Both the position numbers and the translations under genes were made by a program. The notes beneath the pieces were generated by a model. The model was not told the origin of the DNA and did not search any database. It was given only the letters and a program-made list of their open reading frames with translations. From Brevibacillus porteri (lineage in GTDB: Bacteria; Bacillota; Bacilli; Brevibacillales; Brevibacillaceae), in contig NZ_PXZO01000001.1 of NCBI RefSeq assembly GCF_003013475.1, forward strand, positions 248,001 to 312,000: DNA of 64,000 bases. Reading direction: 5' to 3'. Each line of letters opens with the position of its first letter. Within the stretch, counting starts at the first letter, position 1. Of this stretch, positions 59,916 through 64,000 are shown in pieces.

Positions 59916-60290
59916 ATGAAGACTTCTCTCAAAGAGAATGCGGTGTCGTTTTTGCAACTGGTAGCGTCGGGGAATGTGCGAGAAGCATACCAAAGATACA
60001 CAGGTCCGAATTTCCACCACCATAATCCCTTTTTCCGTGGCGATGCTCATTCTCTTATGCTCGCAATGGAAGAGAACGCCGCAAAGAATCCTCATAAGAT
60101 TCTCGAAGTGAAACGATCCATCGAAGAGGGGGATATCGTTGCGGTCCATTCCCATGTGAAGCAAAACCAAGAGGATCTTGGGGGAGCTGTGGTCCATATC
60201 TTCCGTTTTCATAACGACCAGATCGTCGAATTCTGGGATGTAGGCCAGGCCATACCGGATGATTCCCCCAATGAGAATGGAATGTTTTAA
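59916..60290 (+). CDS. SnoaL-like (NTF2-fold) protein
   Basis: 124 residues. HHHNPFFRGDAHSLMLAMEENA, VKRSIEEGDIVAVHSHV and HIFRFHNDQIVEFWDVGQAIP match the SnoaL-like cone-shaped fold, with His residues in the pocket. Relatives include polyketide cyclases and small isomerases or binding proteins; the ligand is unknown. A ribosome site AAAGGATG lies before the ATG. It is monocistronic, with a hairpin at its end. Confidence 0.78.
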   Translation: MKTSLKENAVSFLQLVASGNVREAYQRYTGPNFHHHNPFFRGDAHSLMLAMEENAAKNPHKILEVKRSIEEGDIVAVHSHVKQNQEDLGGAVVHIFRFHNDQIVEFWDVGQAIPDDSPNENGMF

Positions 60291-60291
60291 G

Positions 60292-60320
60292 AACGGCAGC
60301 CAATGCATTTGGCTACCGTT
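60292..60320. terminator. Hairpin between convergent genes
   Basis: AACGGCAGCCAA / TTTGGCTACCGTT with a short loop between the SnoaL-like and B3/B4-domain genes. The T-runs are weak on both sides. Confidence 0.55.
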
Positions 60321-60325
60321 TGACC

Positions 60326-61036
60326 TTACTCAAAGATGGTCATTTCCTTCTGACTGATATCTAACACTTCCCTCTTCACCATACCACCAAGATGATGTGG
60401 CACTAAATCAGACAATTCTTTTAGCGCCATATGGAATTCATCACTTCTTGATTCATCTATTAATTCCATACAGAGGAATGCATTTTTCGTGTTTTCTGTT
60501 AGCATTGTCCTCTGAGCTTCACGCCAATTCCAGCATCTGCATATGGCACCGTCATCATCTTTATAAACAATTTCCCCTTCATAGGGCGGAGCATTTTCAT
60601 CCTGTCCCAATGGGAGAAACGGTTCGTTGCCATTTGCCTGCGTCAGGCGAATATCGCCTACAAAAGTGTCGATATCTTCTCCACCACACGGAAGTCCATA
60701 ACGCAATGAAATGGAATTATACATGTCAACAAGCGGGTTTATTGTTCCGATGGGGTTGCCATTTTTGACTCTTTTTAATAAAGCTTCAATCGAACACCTT
60801 GCGCCTTTCTTTGTCTTGAATTTCTGAAAAGCTTCTCGCCAAACGGAAATGACAGGATTACTACTGAATTCCTCTAGACTTAAGAATTTATGCGCGTCTT
60901 TCTCGGCTTCCTTTAGCAGCTTCTCGTAGATTTCAACGTCCCTTATTGAATTATCAATTCCCTGGCAAATCACGATACCTATTTTCGCATGCGGAAATAA
61001 CGACCAAAAATCATCTTCAATGATAAATCTAGGCAT
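60326..61036 (-). CDS. B3/B4 tRNA-binding domain protein
   Basis: 236 residues. SVWREAFQKFKTKKGARCSIEALLKRV, NPLVDMYNSISLRYGLPCGGEDID and CRCWNWREAQRTMLTENTKNAF are the conserved blocks of free-standing B3/B4 proteins, which resemble the editing domain of the phenylalanyl-tRNA synthetase beta chain. A role in clearing mischarged tRNA or hydrolysing a modified amino acid ester has been suggested for the fold. It is followed by nothing on its strand; the LysE-type gene lies upstream, 17 bases away, so they may share a transcript. Confidence 0.8.
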   Translation of the reverse strand: MPRFIIEDDFWSLFPHAKIGIVICQGIDNSIRDVEIYEKLLKEAEKDAHKFLSLEEFSSNPVISVWREAFQKFKTKKGARCSIEALLKRVKNGNPIGTINPLVDMYNSISLRYGLPCGGEDIDTFVGDIRLTQANGNEPFLPLGQDENAPPYEGEIVYKDDDGAICRCWNWREAQRTMLTENTKNAFLCMELIDESRSDEFHMALKELSDLVPHHLGGMVKREVLDISQKEMTIFE

Positions 61037-61053
61037 ATCCTATCTCTCCATTC

Positions 61054-61683
61054 TTATGTTTTGGAGGGGCTCGCAAAGGCGGAGAAAATCCCTAGCGCAA
61101 TATAAAAATAACCAGTTATCCGATTCACTACCTTTGAAGTCGCCGTACTACCCACAATCCGCTTTCTCATACTTGCTGCGAGAACGGCATACAGACCATC
61201 GCTAACAAAAGCTAGGATAATAAATATCGTTCCTAAAAGCAAAAATTGAACGGTGACTGACCCAGCAGTAGGTGATATGAATTGCGGAAAGAAGGCTAAA
61301 AAGAAGAGGGCTGTCATTACCTCTACAAGCGCTGATTCGTAAAAAATCTTTCGTAATTTTTTGCGAGGGGCTTTTGGAATTTCGGAATCTGTTCTATCAG
61401 CTTTAGAAAATAAAGTCTTACACCCCAGATAGATAAGATAAGCAGCACCCAAGTATTTCACGATATGAAAGGCTGTTGCTGATGTCATAAGGATCGCAGA
61501 AACTCCAATTGCTCCAGCTAAAACGTGAACAGAACCACCAAGAGACACTCCTAGAACTGATACCAGACCCGCTTTCTTCCCTTGATCGATACTTCTAGCC
61601 ATAATATAGAACACGGCTGGTCCAGGTATGATTAACAATGTAGAAGCGGCAATGACAAATAGCCAAATAGTTGAAAACTCCAT
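61054..61683 (-). CDS. LysE/RhtB family amino acid exporter
   Basis: 209 residues from the ATG at 61683, nine bases after AAGGAG. Six hydrophobic helices; IIPGPAVFYIMARSIDQGKKAGLVSVLGVSLGG (about 20-50) is the family hallmark, and LGAAYLIYLGCKTLF follows. Members export basic or neutral amino acids, homoserine or threonine. The PaiB-like gene lies 33 bases upstream on the same strand, so the two are probably co-transcribed under the divergent MocR regulator. Confidence 0.88.
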   Translation of the reverse strand: MEFSTIWLFVIAASTLLIIPGPAVFYIMARSIDQGKKAGLVSVLGVSLGGSVHVLAGAIGVSAILMTSATAFHIVKYLGAAYLIYLGCKTLFSKADRTDSEIPKAPRKKLRKIFYESALVEVMTALFFLAFFPQFISPTAGSVTVQFLLLGTIFIILAFVSDGLYAVLAASMRKRIVGSTATSKVVNRITGYFYIALGIFSAFASPSKT

Positions 61684-61716
61684 AAGAAGCAACTCCTTGT
61701 TGTATCTATAGGCTGA

Positions 61717-62340
61717 TCATTTAAATAACTCTTTCCGTTGCTCACGCATCCACTGAGCAACCTGAATTTCCCCTTGTTCATTTGATTTTTCAAGCTCTGC
61801 CACAATCGATTGATAATCGGTGTTGTTGCGATTTTGGCTCATTTTGGCTGCCCCTTGAATAGAGGTGATTTCAATCTCAAAACCAACGATTCCTTTCATT
61901 TCTCTCTCAAGCAGCTCAGGATCAAACGTCTCCCAGAGCCGACCATTTTCCCTGTGAGATTCATAGTGGGTAAGCATCGAATCCAAAGCAGATTTCAGTT
62001 CATCCTTCGTAGGGATACGCGCTGTCCCATACGCATGTACAGCGAGATAGTCCCATGTGGGAACCTGTTCACTCTCATACCAGCTTGACGAAATATAAGC
62101 GTGCGGTCCTTGAAAAATAAGCAAAACATCCCTATTGTTATCCAAGGTTTTCTTCTGCATGTTTCCGTATGCGATGTGCCCAGTCGCATAGATTTTCCCT
62201 TCCTCTTCACGAATTTCCAACGGAATGTGCGTAGCCAACGGGCGGTGTTGATCAACCGTAATCAATAAAGCAAACGGGTTAGACTTCATCATTTGAACTG
62301 CCTCATCATGTTTCATCTGATATTGCTTAGGAATGTACAC
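61717..62340 (-). CDS. PaiB family FMN-binding regulator-like protein
   Basis: 207 residues from the GTG at 62340, after AAAGGGTGG. MYIPKQYQ (GTG read as Met), HDEAVQMMKSNPFALLITVD, HIPLEIREEEGKIYATGHIAYGN, FQGPHAYISSSWYES and VPTWDYLAVHAYG are the conserved segments of PaiB/FMN-binding split-barrel proteins. In B. subtilis PaiB is described as a negative regulator of sporulation and protease genes, but an FMN-dependent enzyme role is also possible. Confidence 0.85.
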   Translation of the reverse strand: MYIPKQYQMKHDEAVQMMKSNPFALLITVDQHRPLATHIPLEIREEEGKIYATGHIAYGNMQKKTLDNNRDVLLIFQGPHAYISSSWYESEQVPTWDYLAVHAYGTARIPTKDELKSALDSMLTHYESHRENGRLWETFDPELLEREMKGIVGFEIEITSIQGAAKMSQNRNNTDYQSIVAELEKSNEQGEIQVAQWMREQRKELFK

Positions 62341-62379
62341 AGTAACCACCCTTTCAACGTGTATTTGAACCAAGCGTAT

Positions 62380-62408
62380 GATACAAACTGACATAAAAAA
62401 AGATACAA
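62380..62408 (+). promoter_or_regulatory. Direct repeat before the MocR gene
   Basis: GATACAA at 62380-62386 and again at 62402-62408, 22 bases apart (two helical turns), in the divergent region. MocR proteins often bind such paired direct repeats. Confidence 0.4.
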
Positions 62409-62442
62409 TAACAAACAAATATACATGTCAGGAGGGGTGGTA

Positions 62443-63822
62443 ATGAAAAATACCATTTTTACATTCAAAGATCATTCTCCTAAATACAAACAAATCTATG
62501 AGAAATTTAAATCATTTATTGAACAAGGCGATATAAAGGCGGATGAGCTATTGCCCTCCATTCGTCAACTTGCAGATTCCTTACATGTAAGCCGTAATAC
62601 AACATTAATGGCGTATGAACAACTTGTTGCTGAAGGATATATTCGTGGAGAGGGCCGAAAAGGTTATTTTGTAAATGAGTTAGAGCCTGTTTTATTTCAA
62701 GAGGCTCGCAGTTCTTTTACTCACAAACAAACAGAGCAGGTATCACCTGTTCGTATAGATTTTCGAGCAGACGTCGTCGATCAATCGCATTTCCCTTTAA
62801 AAACGTGGCGGAGGATTTCGAATCAAGTATTAACGGCAAAGGACAGCTTTCGGTACGGGGAACCTTTTGGTGAATGGAGCTTACGTGAGCAAATCGCAGC
62901 ATATTTACTCCAGTCTCGTGGAGTGAAAACAGAACCAGATGCAATCATTATCGGAAGTAGTACCCAACAAATGCTTGTGTATCTCGGTCTTGTCCTGAAA
63001 CATGATTTTTCTAGCGTGATTGTGGAGGATCCTGGTTATGATGGCGCTAGGGAAGCTTTTCAATTAAATAGTTTTGCACTGGAAACAGTACCCGTTTATG
63101 AGACAGGTGCTGATTTCTCACACTTGGAACAAATGAAATCACGATTGATTTATGTGGCGCCGTCCCATCACAGTCCATATGGGGTAAGCATGTCCATTCA
63201 ACAAAGGCATACCCTTATTCATTGGGCAAAAAATAGGCAAGGATATATTATCGAAGACGATTATGATAGTGAATATCGCTATACTCAACAACCATTTCCG
63301 GCTCTCGCTTCCATCGATTCAACAAGGGTTATTTATCTCGGGAATTTCTCGAAGTGCTTTCTGCCAGGAATTCGTTTAAGTTATATGGTGTTGCCACAGC
63401 CGCTTATCAACCTTTATAAAAATCAATTCGCACATTTCGAGAGCACCACTTCACTACTTAGCCAATTCGCAATGGCGAAATTTATGGAAGAAGGGGAATG
63501 GAATCGCCATATTAAACGCATGCGCCTTGTTTATAAACGAAAAATGCAGCACTTCGTTTGTGAATTAAGGAAGCATTTCAAACAACATATTTCTATCATT
63601 GGCGAGCAGTCTGGATTGTACTTATTAGTCAAAGTACACGTGGAGCGTTCAGAAGAATGGCTCATTCAGCAAGCTTCCCTTCAGGGAGTGAAAGTCTATC
63701 CTACTTCACTTTTCTTCATTAAAAACAAAACCGATCATCCAATGATTAAGCTTGGTTTCAGTAATTTATCAAGTGATGAAATCCAACGTGGCGTGAAGCT
63801 CTTAAAAAAGGCTTGGTTATAA
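62443..63822 (+). CDS. MocR family regulator (GntR HTH plus aminotransferase-like domain)
   Basis: 459 residues from the ATG at 62443, after AGGAGGGG. The GntR winged helix (KYKQIYEKFKSFIEQGDIKADELLPSIRQLADSLHVSRNTTLMAYEQL, about 12-60) is joined to a fold-type I aminotransferase domain with IIGSSTQQMLVYL, IIEDDYDSEYRY and the PLP-lysine segment YLGNFSKCFLPGIRLSYM. PLP-bound MocR proteins such as PdxR and GabR regulate vitamin B6 or amino acid genes. The divergent PaiB-like and LysE-type genes are the obvious targets. Confidence 0.9.
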   Translation: MKNTIFTFKDHSPKYKQIYEKFKSFIEQGDIKADELLPSIRQLADSLHVSRNTTLMAYEQLVAEGYIRGEGRKGYFVNELEPVLFQEARSSFTHKQTEQVSPVRIDFRADVVDQSHFPLKTWRRISNQVLTAKDSFRYGEPFGEWSLREQIAAYLLQSRGVKTEPDAIIIGSSTQQMLVYLGLVLKHDFSSVIVEDPGYDGAREAFQLNSFALETVPVYETGADFSHLEQMKSRLIYVAPSHHSPYGVSMSIQQRHTLIHWAKNRQGYIIEDDYDSEYRYTQQPFPALASIDSTRVIYLGNFSKCFLPGIRLSYMVLPQPLINLYKNQFAHFESTTSLLSQFAMAKFMEEGEWNRHIKRMRLVYKRKMQHFVCELRKHFKQHISIIGEQSGLYLLVKVHVERSEEWLIQQASLQGVKVYPTSLFFIKNKTDHPMIKLGFSNLSSDEIQRGVKLLKKAWL

Positions 63823-64000
63823 AATATTTCCCTTTTTCAGAAGGCCCTCATCTTTTAAGCACGGAAAACCACCCAAACTGGTAAGAGAAAAAAGAAGGAA
63901 TAAGCGAAAGTCTTTGGGATACCAACCGAAGCGCAATGGAAAAAAAGAAACCTGCCTTTAGCGTCCACCTCTGAGATACATCGCAGAGGCGCGACTTTGG
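63823..64000. other. Downstream region with short inverted repeat
   Basis: No ORF. CACCTCTG (63966-63973) and CAGAGGCG (63984-63991) form a small inverted repeat, and GAAGCGCAATGGAAA about 40 bases before resembles the outer arm of the palindromic elements at 4618 and 13324; the window ends before any right arm could be seen. Confidence 0.25.

Overview
The window looks like a chromosomal segment of a low-to-mid GC, spore-forming Firmicute, most probably Brevibacillus or a close Paenibacillaceae relative. The reasons are strong AGGAGG-type ribosome binding sites, frequent TTG/GTG starts, rho-independent terminators, a T-box leader before ileS, and proteins close to Bacillus families (PucG, YtvI-like, GltP, PaiB, NrtR, YybE/YybF-like). 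The genus is an inference; no rRNA or other marker gene is present. I saw no tRNA, rRNA, CRISPR array, intact insertion sequence or prophage.

Layout. 1-4.6 kb: tail of an ATP-grasp gene, a PucG-type aminotransferase, an AI-2E-family membrane protein and a glutamate/aspartate symporter. 4.6-7.4 kb: a decayed accessory patch with a nested palindromic repeat, a GNAT gene, a histidine-phosphatase stub joined to a GC-rich foreign acetyltransferase, and a uridine kinase gene broken by one stop codon. 7.4-12.8 kb: an NAD salvage operon (NrtR-like regulator, ADP-ribose glycohydrolase, PnuC, NadR), then a DUF1802 gene and a quinone oxidoreductase. 12.8-16.2 kb: GNAT, a second palindromic repeat, and an Rrf2 regulator whose candidate operator recurs before an IDEAL/thioredoxin-like/MFS operon. 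16.2-19.8 kb: T-box-controlled type 2 isoleucyl-tRNA synthetase. 19.8-29.3 kb: MFS and VOC genes, a TetR-controlled RND efflux operon with two matching operators, an oxidoreductase, and a divergent TetR/DUF2306 pair with a perfect palindromic operator. 29.3-34.4 kb: LysR-controlled peptidase operon (M19 dipeptidase and DmpA-type P1 peptidase), an alpha/beta hydrolase and two coupled unknown genes. 34.4-40.3 kb: sugar ABC permease remnant, a phosphotransferase, an unknown gene, an EamA transporter, and a histidine kinase/response regulator/sodium symporter operon.

40.3-48.1 kb holds a Dpp-type peptide ABC operon without a binding protein, divergent from three tandem paralogous cytosine-deaminase-like amidohydrolases; together they look like an uptake-and-hydrolysis unit of unknown substrate. 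48.2-53.9 kb is a MacAB-like efflux operon (ATPase, lipoprotein adaptor, FtsX-type permease, second ATPase) whose second ATPase ends in an AbrB-like domain. 53.9-64 kb has a zinc-ribbon protein, two successive divergent LysR/MFS modules, a DUF92 membrane protein, a SnoaL-like protein, a B3/B4-domain protein, a LysE-type exporter, a PaiB-like protein and a MocR-type regulator.

Transcription is organised in short operons, many of them divergent from their own regulator, with palindromes in the shared intergenic regions. The most unusual units are the amidohydrolase triplet with its binding-protein-less importer, the two-ATPase efflux operon with its AbrB fusion, the NAD/ADP-ribose operon, and the palindromic repeat family.
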